DNA of 41,816 nucleotides from an uncultured Alphaproteobacteria bacterium (GCA_944391585.1 CALXUD010000005.1:1-41816); one strand, 5' to 3'. Shown: positions 24,359 to 33,705, counted from the first letter of the stretch. Numbers and translations: made by a program. The notes: generated by a model from the letters alone, not told the origin.

Positions 24359-25915
24359 ATGAAAAAATTAAATCCAATCATGATTTCGGGGAAAGAGGTT
24401 ATTCCTCTGATTGAAGGCGGAAAAGGAATCGCCGTTTCCACAGGAGCCTCAGCAGGCGCTTGGGCCAAAGCAGGCGCTGTCGGAACCCTTTCCGGCGTTT
24501 TTGCTGATATTGTTGATGAAAAAGGAAACATTGTACCAAAGGTCTACACACGCAAATCCCGAAAAGAACGCCATGACGAGTTAATTGAAATGTCCATTAA
24601 AGGCGGTATCTCACAAGCTCGTATCGCACATGAAATTGCGGGAGGAAATGGCCGTATTCACATGAATGTTCTATGGGAAATGGGGGGTAGTATCCCTATT
24701 TTAGAAGGCGTGATGAACTCTTGCGAATCATTAGTACAACGCATGCGGGAAAAAGCGCCTGAAAAGTATCAAGATAAAATCACGGCGGTTGGTGAAAAAG
24801 TACAACAAACACTTGGCACCTTACGCTTTAAAGTGAACACAAAAATTAAAGAAACCGCTCCCGTTGTTGAAGGTATGCTGGGAGAAGTTAAGAATTTGGT
24901 TCATGGGATTACCTGTGGAGCCGGAATGCCCTATAAATTGGCTGAAGTAGCATCTCGTTATGGGATTTATTATTATCCGATTGTATCATCTGCGCGGGCA
25001 TTTCGCGCCTTGTGGCTGCGTTCTTATAAAAACTGTTCACAATATTTAGGCGGCGTTGTTTATGAAGATCCGTGGTTAGCGGGTGGTCATAACGGCCTTT
25101 CTAATTCCGAAGATCCGGAAAAGCCTCAACGACCTTATGAACGACTGATAGAATTACGCAAACAAATGAATGAATATAATCTGCAACATGTTCCCATTAT
25201 CATGGCCGGCGGCGTTTGGACTTTGTCCGAATTTGAAGACTATATTGATAATCCGGAAATCGGTCTATTGGCTTTCCAATTGGGGACACGTCCATTATTA
25301 ACACAAGAAAGCCCTGTTGCCAAAGCCTGGCAAGGCTGCCTGCGCAGTCTGAAAAAAGGTGATGTGGTATTACAACAATTTTCACCGACAGGTTTTTACT
25401 CTTCCGCTGTCAATAACAAATTTTTGCGAGATCTCTTTGAACGGAAAGATACCGAAATGCCTTATTTAGACAAACCGGAAGGAATTTTCGTCAAACCTTT
25501 TGAAGTATCTAAAGCACATACAGTTTATTTAACGATGCATGATCGGAAACGTGCCGATGAATATATAAAGAATGGGAAACCAATTGCGGTTCGGACACCG
25601 GATCATTCTTTAATCTTTTTATCAAAAGAAGAAGAAGCCATGATCAAACAGGACCGCATGAATTGCGTCGGCTGTTTATCTGCTTGCCAATTTTCCGGCT
25701 GGTCACAAGCAACCGGACATTTGGATAGATTGCCGGATGCGCGCTCGTTCTGTATTACAAAAACATTAACTGCAATTGCACACGGGGAAAGCATTGATAA
25801 TAATCTTATGTTTGCAGGACACATGGCTTACCGCTTTTCTGAGGATCCGCTTTATAAAAACGGACATATACCAACTGTTCAAGAATTAATTGATGTGTTG
25901 TTAAGTGGGAAATAA
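24359..25915 (+). CDS. Nitronate monooxygenase-like flavoprotein with C-terminal cysteine motif
   Basis: The N-terminal part fits the FMN-dependent nitronate monooxygenase/2-nitropropane dioxygenase barrel: an early glycine-rich GKGIAVSTGASAGAWAKAGAVGTLSG, AGMPYKLAEVASRYGIYYYPIVSSARAF, VYEDPWLAGGHNG, and the phosphate-binding VPIIMAGGVWTLSEFEDYI with FQLGTRPLLTQES. At 518 aa it is much longer than the usual 320-380. The extension carries C436-x2-C439-x3-C443 and C465 (MNCVGCLSACQF ... SFC), which may bind an iron-sulfur cluster. AAGGAG precedes the ATG by five bases. The real substrate is unknown; related proteins reduce or oxidise nitroalkanes, quinones or enoyl groups. Confidence 0.85.
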   Translation: MKKLNPIMISGKEVIPLIEGGKGIAVSTGASAGAWAKAGAVGTLSGVFADIVDEKGNIVPKVYTRKSRKERHDELIEMSIKGGISQARIAHEIAGGNGRIHMNVLWEMGGSIPILEGVMNSCESLVQRMREKAPEKYQDKITAVGEKVQQTLGTLRFKVNTKIKETAPVVEGMLGEVKNLVHGITCGAGMPYKLAEVASRYGIYYYPIVSSARAFRALWLRSYKNCSQYLGGVVYEDPWLAGGHNGLSNSEDPEKPQRPYERLIELRKQMNEYNLQHVPIIMAGGVWTLSEFEDYIDNPEIGLLAFQLGTRPLLTQESPVAKAWQGCLRSLKKGDVVLQQFSPTGFYSSAVNNKFLRDLFERKDTEMPYLDKPEGIFVKPFEVSKAHTVYLTMHDRKRADEYIKNGKPIAVRTPDHSLIFLSKEEEAMIKQDRMNCVGCLSACQFSGWSQATGHLDRLPDARSFCITKTLTAIAHGESIDNNLMFAGHMAYRFSEDPLYKNGHIPTVQELIDVLLSGK

Positions 25916-25927
25916 ATAAAGAAAAAC

Positions 25928-25947
25928 CCCTTCCTCTTCTGGAAGGG
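25928..25947. terminator. Intrinsic terminator between convergent genes
   Basis: The stem CCCTTCC/GGAAGGG has a 6-base loop, flanked by A and T runs. It serves the flavoprotein gene and can also serve htpX. Confidence 0.85.
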
Positions 25948-25952
25948 ATTTT

Positions 25953-26882
25953 TTAAATCCGACCACTCATTTGAGTCAACCGCTTAATACGATTTTCAAT
26001 ACTGGGATGAGTGCTGGTTAATCCGTCAAAAGCAAGCGCTTTTTCTCCGGGATCAAAAATACACGCCACGGCCATATCCGTTCCATCTAATACTTCTACA
26101 CGCGCATCCTTACTTATTTTTTGAAGAGCGCTGGCCAATGCCATCGGATTGCGCGTAATCAATGCCGCTGTTGCATCGGCATTATACTCATTGGTTCTGG
26201 AAATTGCCAAGCGAATCAAAGGAGCAACAATCCAATTAAACAACAATAAAGAAAGCCCCATAATCATAATCAACGCAGCCGCATTATTTTTACTATCCCG
26301 TGACCGCACACGAATTAAAATATTGCCTAAAAACCCCAAAATACCAATCCCCGAAATAATCAATACATTGAGCCGCACATCTCTATTGCCGATATGTGCC
26401 ATCTCATGAGCGATCACGCCTTCCAATTCCAACGGCTCCAAGGCTTTAATAATTCCACTCGTCAAAGCAATTGATGCTTTTTGAGGAGAAATTCCCGTTG
26501 CAAAAGCATTTAAAGACTCATCTTTTATAACATACACCTTAGGCGTTGGCAATCCGGCCGCTAAGGCAACATTTTGAACGGCTTTAAAAACTTTTTTATG
26601 TTCCGTACTTTTGTCAGATAACGGCGTGGCATGAGCAAACCCCAACATCATCTGATCTCCAAAGAAATAGGAAATCATCATCCACACCAATGCCCCGCCT
26701 AAAACAAACGGCGCCCAAGATTTAAAAAAATCCATTCCATAAACAAGCGCCTCCGGATCACCGGCAAAAAACAACCAAACCAATCCGAAAAAAATGGCAC
26801 ACAACGAAATCGGGAACAATAAAATCAAGAAAAAAGACTTTATATTATTCCGCCGAATATGATCATAAACTGTGGCAGACAT
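25953..26882 (-). CDS. htpX: M48 membrane metalloprotease HtpX
   Basis: The 309-aa protein has two N-terminal membrane helices (about 15-38 and 55-72), the zinc motif HEMAH (around residue 160, in GVIAHEMAHIGNRD), a further pair of hydrophobic segments, and the third-ligand region SRTNEYNADA. HtpX degrades damaged inner-membrane proteins together with FtsH. AAAGGA precedes the ATG. It follows lemA by 11 bases; a lemA-htpX pair is common in bacteria. Confidence 0.95.
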   Translation of the reverse strand: MSATVYDHIRRNNIKSFFLILLFPISLCAIFFGLVWLFFAGDPEALVYGMDFFKSWAPFVLGGALVWMMISYFFGDQMMLGFAHATPLSDKSTEHKKVFKAVQNVALAAGLPTPKVYVIKDESLNAFATGISPQKASIALTSGIIKALEPLELEGVIAHEMAHIGNRDVRLNVLIISGIGILGFLGNILIRVRSRDSKNNAAALIMIMGLSLLLFNWIVAPLIRLAISRTNEYNADATAALITRNPMALASALQKISKDARVEVLDGTDMAVACIFDPGEKALAFDGLTSTHPSIENRIKRLTQMSGRI

Positions 26883-26893
26883 TTTATCTTCCT

Positions 26894-27451
26894 TTAAAAT
26901 TGAACTTTCGGAGCATTTTGAGCCAATACTTTCTCCTGCTCATCTAATTCAAAATAATTTTCCGGCTTGAAATGAAATAAATTCGCCACGATATTGCTGG
27001 GAAACATTTCAATTTTGGAATTTAAACTCATCACCATTGTGTTATAAAATTGACGAGCAGCCTGAATTTTTGTTTCTGTATCAGATAACTCCTGTTGCAA
27101 TTCCAAAAAGTTCGTGTTGGCTTTTAAATCCGGATAACTTTCAGATAACGCAAAAAGAGATTTTAAAGCCTCCGTCAACATATTTTCATTAGCACTTTTA
27201 TCTACGCCAACCTCTTTTGTATCCATTGCTTTTGCCCGTGCTTGCACAACAGCATCCAATGTTTCTTTTTCATGTTTGGCATACCCTTTTACCGTTTCAA
27301 CCAAATTCGGGATCAAATCATACCGCCGTTTTAATTGCGTATCAATCGTGCTCCACGACTCACGCACCCGTTGCCGTGTGATAACCAATCCGTTATACAC
27401 AAACACGAAATAAAGAGCTAACACGCCTAAAACAATCACAACATATAACAT
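26894..27451 (-). CDS. lemA: LemA family membrane protein
   Basis: Start is at 27451 (AAAGGA before it), giving 185 aa; the in-frame ATG at 27496 adds a stretch that would abolish the N-terminal anchor position. One membrane helix (about 1-20) is followed by the family signature [42 protein letters not shown] and a long helical bundle. The function of LemA is not settled; linkage to HtpX suggests membrane quality control. Confidence 0.94.
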   Translation of the reverse strand: MLYVVIVLGVLALYFVFVYNGLVITRQRVRESWSTIDTQLKRRYDLIPNLVETVKGYAKHEKETLDAVVQARAKAMDTKEVGVDKSANENMLTEALKSLFALSESYPDLKANTNFLELQQELSDTETKIQAARQFYNTMVMSLNSKIEMFPSNIVANLFHFKPENYFELDEQEKVLAQNAPKVQF

Positions 27452-27467
27452 TTTAAATCCTTTCAAA

Positions 27468-27496
27468 TTGACAAAAAGTGAACAATGGATTAACAT
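27468..27496 (+). promoter_or_regulatory. Promoter of ppa and downstream genes
   Basis: Perfect TTGACA, 17-base spacer, TAACAT. Start near 27503, with a leader of about 28 bases. No clear promoter was found for lemA in the same gap. Confidence 0.7.
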
Positions 27497-27530
27497 TACA
27501 CAAAATAATTTAAAAAAGAAAGGATTTTTT

Positions 27531-28088
27531 ATGCATCCCTGGCATCAAGTTGAATTATATACAGATATTCCCGATTTAGTTCCAGCAATTATTGAGGTGC
27601 CAAAAGGTTCACAAATTAAATATGAGCTAGATAAAAAAAGCGGTTTAGTTAAGATTGATCGTGTTTTATACAGCGCCGTTCATTACCCTGCAAACTATGG
27701 ATTCATTCCTAAAAGTTTCTGTGCCGATAATGATCCTTTGGATATTTTGGTTTTAGGACAAGTTCCTGTGGTCCCTTTATCTATTATGCGAGCAAAACCA
27801 ATCGGCGTTATGAAAATGATTGATGGAGGCGTCGCCGATGATAAGATTATTGCGGTTCATCAAGACGACCCTGAATATGCTCATTACAACCATATAGACC
27901 AACTTCCTCCTCACACTTTAAAAATGTTGCGTCAATTTTTCGAAGATTATAAAATACTGGAACATAAAGAAGTTAAAATTGAAACTTTTTTGGGTCCGAT
28001 TGAAGCTAAGAACATCATTTTAAAAGCCCTCAAATTATACGATACCGAAAAAGAAAACCTGATCGGATATATAGAATGCCTCAAATAG
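27531..28088 (+). CDS. ppa: Inorganic pyrophosphatase, family I
   Basis: The 185-aa enzyme starts at 27531, where AAAGGA precedes the ATG and homologues begin ([10 protein letters not shown]); an upstream ATG at 27468 overlaps the -35 box. The active-site signature DNDPLDILV and [17 protein letters not shown] are intact. It hydrolyses pyrophosphate from biosynthetic reactions. It leads an operon with HAD, HIT and kdsB genes, each overlapping or touching the next. Confidence 0.97.
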   Translation: MHPWHQVELYTDIPDLVPAIIEVPKGSQIKYELDKKSGLVKIDRVLYSAVHYPANYGFIPKSFCADNDPLDILVLGQVPVVPLSIMRAKPIGVMKMIDGGVADDKIIAVHQDDPEYAHYNHIDQLPPHTLKMLRQFFEDYKILEHKEVKIETFLGPIEAKNIILKALKLYDTEKENLIGYIECLK

Positions 28089-28939
28089 AAAACATCTCTT
28101 CCGTTCTTCAAATTTCCTCTCTTTTTGAAGCCTTTTGTATTGATATGTTCGGTGTTATCTATGATGGTAGCGCTTTTTATCCTCAAGCATTGTCCGCATT
28201 AGTAACCCTTAAGAAACAAGGCAAAAAGATTTATATTCTTTCTAATGCCACAAAACCAGCTGCTCAATTGGAATCAGAATCCTCTTTAAAGGGCTTTTTA
28301 AAAACCATTCACTATGACGCTTTTCTTTCTTCGGGATCTGTTCTGGAAAAAGAAGTCGCAAACGGCTTTTTTGAACGCTTAAGCCACAAAAAAGATTATC
28401 GCTTTTACATGATTGGTTTTAAACCGCACACGCTTTTTGCCGATATTGAAAATCATCTGACAAATGATATGAAGCAGGCAGATTTTATCTACTTCGGCTC
28501 ACCTTCATCTCATGATAAAATAGCGCTGAATTTAAACCATCTGCTACCCGAATTGAAACAAGCATTATCTCTTCAAAAAACGGCCGTTTTGGCAAATCCT
28601 GATTATCATGCCTTTCAGGGAAAAACAAAATACTGTGCACAAGGTTCCATGGGAAAATGGTATGAAGAACGAGGCGGAAAAGTCATTTGGATTGGCAAAC
28701 CATTCCCCTTGATTTATCAATATGCTGAACAATTGGCTGCAACTCCTGCTAACCATATGTTGATGATTGGTGATACCATCCGCACGGATATTGTCGGCGG
28801 TAAAAACGCGGGAATGAAAACACTACTCATTACCGGCACCGGCATTACTGCCGATGCTTTAAAAAATGGCTTTGATTTGCAAACTCTCTGTCGTCTGGAA
28901 GGTGCCATACCGGATTACACCATTGAAAGGTTTTTATAA
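28076..28939 (+). CDS. HAD-superfamily class IIA hydrolase (NagD-like, TIGR01459 type)
   Basis: The 287-aa protein shows HAD motif I ([11 protein letters not shown]), motif II (ILSNAT), and motif III ([25 protein letters not shown]), with a cap of the NagD type between. The subfamily is mainly alphaproteobacterial and is thought to be a phosphatase of unknown substrate. The start overlaps ppa by 13 bases. Confidence 0.92.
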   Translation: MPQIENISSVLQISSLFEAFCIDMFGVIYDGSAFYPQALSALVTLKKQGKKIYILSNATKPAAQLESESSLKGFLKTIHYDAFLSSGSVLEKEVANGFFERLSHKKDYRFYMIGFKPHTLFADIENHLTNDMKQADFIYFGSPSSHDKIALNLNHLLPELKQALSLQKTAVLANPDYHAFQGKTKYCAQGSMGKWYEERGGKVIWIGKPFPLIYQYAEQLAATPANHMLMIGDTIRTDIVGGKNAGMKTLLITGTGITADALKNGFDLQTLCRLEGAIPDYTIERFL

Positions 28940-29347
28940 ATGACATTTGAACTGCACCCGAATTTACAAAAAAAAGATTTTATCTGCGATTTGGATTTTT
29001 GCCGCGTTTTATTTGAAGACAATAGAAATTACCCTTGGATTTTTTTAGTCCCGCGCCAAGAAAACGTTAAAAACATGTTGGATTTACCAACCCCTGCACG
29101 TTTACAATTGATGCGGGAAATTGAGCGTGCCGAAACGGCGATGAACCGCCTTTTTAAACCGGATCAAACGAATGTTGCCATGATTGGAAACATGACGCCG
29201 CAACTGCATGTACATATTATTTGCCGCTTTAAAAACGATGCCGCTTGGCCAAAAACGGTTTGGAGCGAAAAACCCATTCCTTATGAACCGGACGAAAAAC
29301 AAAAATTGATTAAACAAATAAAACAGGAGATTTTAAAAGATGACTAA
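28940..29347 (+). CDS. HIT-domain protein
   Basis: The 135-aa protein has the HIT fold, with LHVHIICR near residue 93. The first histidine of the classical HxHxH is Gln here (PQLHVHI), as in a known proteobacterial subfamily; the nucleotidyl histidine is kept. The ATG touches the HAD stop codon. Substrate unknown; HIT proteins usually hydrolyse or transfer nucleotides. Confidence 0.88.
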   Translation: MTFELHPNLQKKDFICDLDFCRVLFEDNRNYPWIFLVPRQENVKNMLDLPTPARLQLMREIERAETAMNRLFKPDQTNVAMIGNMTPQLHVHIICRFKNDAAWPKTVWSEKPIPYEPDEKQKLIKQIKQEILKDD

Positions 29348-30113
29348 AACAGCAATCCTTATTCCCACCCGTTTAAAATCCACCCGTCTGCCTAACAAAC
29401 CATTGGCGTCAATAAATGGAAAGCCCTTAATTCAACATGTGTGGGAACATGCCGTTCATGTGCACGGAAAAGAGGATGTGTATATCGCTTCAGGTGATCA
29501 AGAAATCATTGATGTTGCCCAAACATTCGGCGCAAAATGCATTTTAACCGATGCATCCTTACCGTCCGGCACAGATAGAATCGCCGCCGCCTTGCGAGAA
29601 ATTGACCCTACCGGCGAAAAATACGATATCGTTGTGAACTTTCAAGGCGATGGCATTAACGTTGATCCCCATTTAAATTTAGAATTGGTGGATTTATTGA
29701 AAAAAACCGATGCCGATATCGTCACGGTTGGCAAAAAAATTACCACTTCAGAAGAATTAAATAACCCAAACTATGTTAAAATTGCAATGGGTTTACGTGG
29801 TGCAGAAACAATCGGTCGAGCACTTTATTTTTCCCGCTCCCGCGTACCGTTTAATCGAGATAATACTCCTCAAAAAGACTTTGGCTATTGGCATATTGGT
29901 ATTTATGTGTACAAAGCCAGTGCATTAAAAAAGTTTGTCTCTTTACCTGTCGGCATTTTAGAAGACACCGAAAAGCTGGAGCAGTTACGCGCTTTGGAAA
30001 ACGGTATGTCCATTTACGCTAAAATTGTGGAGAGTATTAAATTAGTGGAAGCTGCACCGGCTGATATTAACACCCCGGAAGAGCTTGCTGAAGCAGAAAA
30101 ATATATGAAATAA
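29340..30113 (+). CDS. kdsB: 3-deoxy-manno-octulosonate cytidylyltransferase (CMP-Kdo synthetase)
   Basis: The 257-aa enzyme begins with the nucleotidyltransferase signature ILIPTRLKSTRLPNKPL and has FQGDG (metal site), the RALYFSRSRVPF segment and GIYVYKASAL. It activates Kdo for lipopolysaccharide inner core. The start overlaps the HIT gene by eight bases. Together with lpxC it shows that a lipopolysaccharide with Kdo is made. The proline in the FQGDxP motif is replaced by GI here. Confidence 0.95.
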   Translation: MTKTAILIPTRLKSTRLPNKPLASINGKPLIQHVWEHAVHVHGKEDVYIASGDQEIIDVAQTFGAKCILTDASLPSGTDRIAAALREIDPTGEKYDIVVNFQGDGINVDPHLNLELVDLLKKTDADIVTVGKKITTSEELNNPNYVKIAMGLRGAETIGRALYFSRSRVPFNRDNTPQKDFGYWHIGIYVYKASALKKFVSLPVGILEDTEKLEQLRALENGMSIYAKIVESIKLVEAAPADINTPEELAEAEKYMK

Positions 30114-30134
30114 AAAAATGATTAATACGCATTT

Positions 30135-30728
30135 TTAAAAGAAGCAGAAATCTATTCCTTGATTTCCCCATCCTCCATCGTTTTCTGACCGACAAAATAC
30201 TTCTTGAATTTCTGGGATTGTTTTTGATCCAACTTTATAATGATGATAATTTGAATAATAAACAATGTTTTCTATATCGTATGTTTTGGCCACAAATGAT
30301 TTGCACAATTTATCATCTCTTTTTTGATTTGTAAGTCTATATCCAAAACAAAATACCTTACCATATGCACTATTTGTTGTATAAGTATACCATGTTGCTT
30401 CATTCGAAAAATAATATCTTTGATCTTTTTGAGAACCGGAGGGCCTTGAGCAATATTTTTTCTCTAAATAATTATCACAAAAATATTTGGAAAAATAAGA
30501 AACTCCATCAGAATTAGAAAAATAAGGACTTCCTTTTTTTGGATATTCCATATCTATACTCAATGAAAAAGCAGATAGAACATCCAAAATATCATTTTCA
30601 AAAATATTGCGCATTGCCATTCGATAGGCAGCTATTCCTCCAATGGATAATATTCCAATTACAAATAAAACCCCCAACATTTCAATCATTGAGCGTCCTA
30701 TTTGTGATTTATAACAATTTTGTTTCAT
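30135..30728 (-). CDS. Prepilin-like protein with class III/type IV N-terminal signal
   Basis: The N-terminus reads GRSMIEMLGVL, with Glu at +5 after the probable cleavage glycine and a 20-residue hydrophobic helix: a type IV prepilin signal with Arg at +1 in place of the usual Phe/Met. The rest (about 150 residues) has eight or so cysteines and many aromatic residues, and ends in FCFF. It probably joins a pilus built by the kind of system represented by the genes at 2-2712, or acts as a pseudopilin. AAGGG precedes the ATG. It follows the pyrD-like gene by 13 bases and would be read with metG. No prepilin peptidase gene is in the window. Confidence 0.85.
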   Translation of the reverse strand: MKQNCYKSQIGRSMIEMLGVLFVIGILSIGGIAAYRMAMRNIFENDILDVLSAFSLSIDMEYPKKGSPYFSNSDGVSYFSKYFCDNYLEKKYCSRPSGSQKDQRYYFSNEATWYTYTTNSAYGKVFCFGYRLTNQKRDDKLCKSFVAKTYDIENIVYYSNYHHYKVGSKTIPEIQEVFCRSENDGGWGNQGIDFCFF

Positions 30729-30741
30729 TTAATCCCTTTCT

Positions 30742-31863
30742 TTAAATATAAGCACTTCCAACCGCTTCTTGAACAGATTTATAACCACGACTTTTTAACA
30801 ACCGTACCAATTCTTTATTAATATCATTTGCCACATTCGGGCCCTTATACACCATTGCGGTGTTAATCTGAATTAACGTTGCACCCGCTTTAATCATCTC
30901 AAAAGCTTCAACTCCTGTCGAAATTCCTCCGGCTGCAATAATGGGAATTTTGCCATTCGTGTGTAAATAAATTTGCCCAACTAATCGCAACGCGTGCTTA
31001 TACAACGGTCGTCCGGACAACATTCCCACCCGAATTTTTTTATCCGAAACAATACCTTTGGATTGCTTTGCTAAATTCATCACTCCCCCCACAATCAATC
31101 CATCTACACCGGCTTCTACCATCATATCGGAAACCAACGGAATTTCCATTTCGCTCAAATCCAACGGCAACTTGATAACAAGCTTGGGTGTTGATAACGG
31201 AGCTGCTGTTTTAATCGCTTTTTGCACTGATTGAATTACCGGCAAAATAATGCTTTTTTCGGAAATCGTTTTGTAAAGCTCACAATCCGGATGTGCAAAA
31301 TTCAAGGTAATATAATCACAATAAGGAGCCACTTTTGCCGCCATCATTGCAAACTCTTCATCATACGGCATTAACGAACCCTTCTTAATGTTTGCATCTT
31401 CATTTTGTGAGGTAGATGTAATACTCACTCCAACAATAGAGGGCAAATGCCGCCGGGCCGCCAACACCGGTACAATCGTAGAAACCCCCGGATTGCGATA
31501 TCCCATACTTTGCACCAAAATAGCCTGATCCCGCTTTAAATACTGAATGATTTTCATCGGATATTCTGCTTCCAATGTGTAAGACCCGAATTCGCCGAAT
31601 CCCCACCCGATTTCAATCAATCGATCAATGATATTCCCACGTTTATCCACCCCTGCACCGACACCAATCGGATTTTTAAAAACCTTTCCCCATAAGCGAA
31701 CACTCAAAGCCGGATCAAAGCGCGTTTTTGCGGGAAAAGAACCATCTCGCAATCCCCAATTCATCAACCGATGCGACAAATCCGGATTAATTTTCGTAAT
31801 CACCCATAAAAACAAACGAAAAATCAAATTACTAAGCGTTTTCGGCTTTTCGGGTCGGGACAT
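30742..31863 (-). CDS. Dihydroorotate dehydrogenase 2-like flavoprotein, altered active-site motif
   Basis: The 373-aa protein is collinear with class 2 PyrD: membrane-associating N-terminal helices, PIGVGAGVDKRG, VKLPLDL-like IKLPLDLSEMEI, MLSGRPLYKHALRLV, IPIIAAGGISTGVEAFEMIKAGATLIQINTAMVYKGP for FMN binding. In class 2 enzymes the catalytic serine is in NxSSPNTPG; here the region is NFAHPDCEL (residues 188-196), so the base is not serine (His191 or Cys194 lie nearby). AAGGAGG lies before the ATG, inside the end of metG. It may still oxidise dihydroorotate, or another substrate. Confidence 0.85.
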   Translation of the reverse strand: MSRPEKPKTLSNLIFRLFLWVITKINPDLSHRLMNWGLRDGSFPAKTRFDPALSVRLWGKVFKNPIGVGAGVDKRGNIIDRLIEIGWGFGEFGSYTLEAEYPMKIIQYLKRDQAILVQSMGYRNPGVSTIVPVLAARRHLPSIVGVSITSTSQNEDANIKKGSLMPYDEEFAMMAAKVAPYCDYITLNFAHPDCELYKTISEKSIILPVIQSVQKAIKTAAPLSTPKLVIKLPLDLSEMEIPLVSDMMVEAGVDGLIVGGVMNLAKQSKGIVSDKKIRVGMLSGRPLYKHALRLVGQIYLHTNGKIPIIAAGGISTGVEAFEMIKAGATLIQINTAMVYKGPNVANDINKELVRLLKSRGYKSVQEAVGSAYI

Positions 31864-31864
31864 A

Positions 31865-33550
31865 TTATGCCTCCTTGTATTTAATTTTTAACTCTTCAAC
31901 ACGCTCCGGCGTCACTTTTTGAAATAATGGCTCCGTCATTGTAAACGCCTCACCTCCTTTTAAGAAGCTCAAGAAAGAGGACGCGTCAAATCCGGCAAAA
32001 TCAACCGTTTCAGGTTTTAATCCCAAAATATCCAACATCTTTTGTGCTACTGTCGGCATAACCGGCAAATTCAAAAGCGCATATAAACGAATCAAATTGA
32101 ATCCTGTATTTAAAATTGTACCGGCGCGCGCTAAATCTGTCTTGGCGGCTTTCCATGGTTCCGTTTTGGCAATGTAATTGTTTCCGGCCACCCAAATTTC
32201 ACGCAAAGACGCCAGGGCTTTTCTGAATTCTAAGCCATCCATGTATTTAACATAATCCGCCACTAACACATTCAGTGTTTGATATAACTCCGTTTCATCG
32301 GTGGTGATTGTTCCTTGAGCCGGCACATGCGTGCCAAAATTTTTTTCACTCATTTTCAACACCCGATTGATAAAATTACCCAACACATCGTTTAAATCTT
32401 TATTAATGGTCGCGGCAAACAAATCAATCGTAAAATTAGTGTCATCAGATTCCGGCGCATTCGCCATCAACCAATAACGCCAATAATCTGCCGGATACTC
32501 TGCCACAGCCTGATCTAAGAAGATACCGCGTTGCGCCGATTTTGAAAACTTACCTCCGGCAAAATTTAAAAAGTTAAAGCCTTTTAAGAAAGAAACTTCC
32601 GTCCATTTTTCACCCGATCCGCGTAATGACGCCGGGAAAAACACCGTGTGAAACGGAATGTTATCTTTTCCCATAAACTCCGTATGACGCACCTCATCCG
32701 GATTCAACCACCAATCTTCCCAATGTTCACCCTTTTGATCCAAACATTCCTTTGTAATACCGATGTATCCGATCGGTGCATCAAACCATACATAAAAAAC
32801 CTTGCCTTCAAATCCGTCTTTTGGAACGGGGAATCCCCATTTTAAATCGCGCGTAATTCCACGTTCCTGTAATCCTTCTTTCAACCATTTTTTAGCGGTT
32901 GTATAAGCAATATCCGGCCAAATACCTTTTTTGGTCTCAATCCATTTTTCCAAATCCGCCTGCATTTTCGGCAATTGCAAAAACAAATGCTTTGTTTCTT
33001 TAATTTCAATATTTGAACTTCCCGAAATCGCACTTTTCGGATTAATAAGCTCAGTTGGGTCTAACAATTTTGTGCACTTTTCACATTGGTCCCCTTTGGC
33101 CTTTTCGTATCCGCAATACGGACATGTCCCAACGACATAACTGTCCGGCAAAAACATACCATCATCGGCGGAATATGCCTGTTTAGTAATTTTTTCGGTA
33201 ATGTATCCGTTTTGATCCAATCCGTTAAAAATGCGATAGGTTAACTCCTTGTTGGCATCCGAACTGGTCCCTCCAAAACAATCAAACGAAATGTTAAATC
33301 CGTCATACATCTGTTTGTGCAATGCATGATATTTTTTGCAATACTCCGCAACATCCATTCCTTCTTTTGCCGCCCCCACTTCAGAGGGAGTTCCATGCTC
33401 ATCAGTTCCACCGACAAACAACACATCTTCTCCTTTTTGGCGTAAATAACGAGCATACACATCCGCCGGCAATAGGCAGCCGATTAAATGCCCTAAATGC
33501 GGTAAACCGTTCACATACGGCAACGCGCTGGTAATCAGTTGTTTTGTCAT
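31865..33550 (-). CDS. metG: Methionyl-tRNA synthetase
   Basis: The 561-aa enzyme is a class I synthetase. HIGH appears as HLGH (18-21), the KMSKS loop as KFSKS (in FAGGKFSKSAQRG), and the zinc-knuckle CPYC ... CEKC is present. It charges tRNA-Met. The C-terminal tRNA-binding EMAP domain is absent, so this is the short form. It leads an operon with the pyrD-like and prepilin genes. AAAGGA precedes the ATG. Confidence 0.97.
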   Translation of the reverse strand: MTKQLITSALPYVNGLPHLGHLIGCLLPADVYARYLRQKGEDVLFVGGTDEHGTPSEVGAAKEGMDVAEYCKKYHALHKQMYDGFNISFDCFGGTSSDANKELTYRIFNGLDQNGYITEKITKQAYSADDGMFLPDSYVVGTCPYCGYEKAKGDQCEKCTKLLDPTELINPKSAISGSSNIEIKETKHLFLQLPKMQADLEKWIETKKGIWPDIAYTTAKKWLKEGLQERGITRDLKWGFPVPKDGFEGKVFYVWFDAPIGYIGITKECLDQKGEHWEDWWLNPDEVRHTEFMGKDNIPFHTVFFPASLRGSGEKWTEVSFLKGFNFLNFAGGKFSKSAQRGIFLDQAVAEYPADYWRYWLMANAPESDDTNFTIDLFAATINKDLNDVLGNFINRVLKMSEKNFGTHVPAQGTITTDETELYQTLNVLVADYVKYMDGLEFRKALASLREIWVAGNNYIAKTEPWKAAKTDLARAGTILNTGFNLIRLYALLNLPVMPTVAQKMLDILGLKPETVDFAGFDASSFLSFLKGGEAFTMTEPLFQKVTPERVEELKIKYKEA

Positions 33551-33580
33551 TTTTAAATCCTTTCAAAATTTGTTTTGGTC

Positions 33581-33609
33581 AGTGTAGCAAAAAATCCCTC
33601 GAAAGACAA
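33581..33609 (-). promoter_or_regulatory. Promoter of the metG operon
   Basis: TTGTCT and TACACT are 17 bases apart. A 7-bp inverted repeat AATCCCT/AGGGATT (33593-33615), followed by T6 on the minus strand, overlaps the -35 and spacer. Confidence 0.6.
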
Positions 33610-33638
33610 GGGATTATATGAACTTTTTCAGTTTTTTC

Positions 33639-33667
33639 TTGCTTTTCGCAAAAAAATAAATTATACT
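33639..33667 (+). promoter_or_regulatory. Promoter of rpoZ-rsh
   Basis: TTGCTT, 17-base spacer, TATACT (five of six -10 matches). Start near 33674, leader about 32 bases. Confidence 0.7.
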
Positions 33668-33705
33668 GCCTTTATTCAATCTCTTATTAGTGAAAGGATA
33701 AAAAA

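Noticed and set aside
28940-29347. HIT protein judged inactive because the first His of the HxHxH motif is Gln
   Set aside because: The QLHVHI form is, to my knowledge, normal for this proteobacterial subfamily, and the central nucleotidyl histidine is present.
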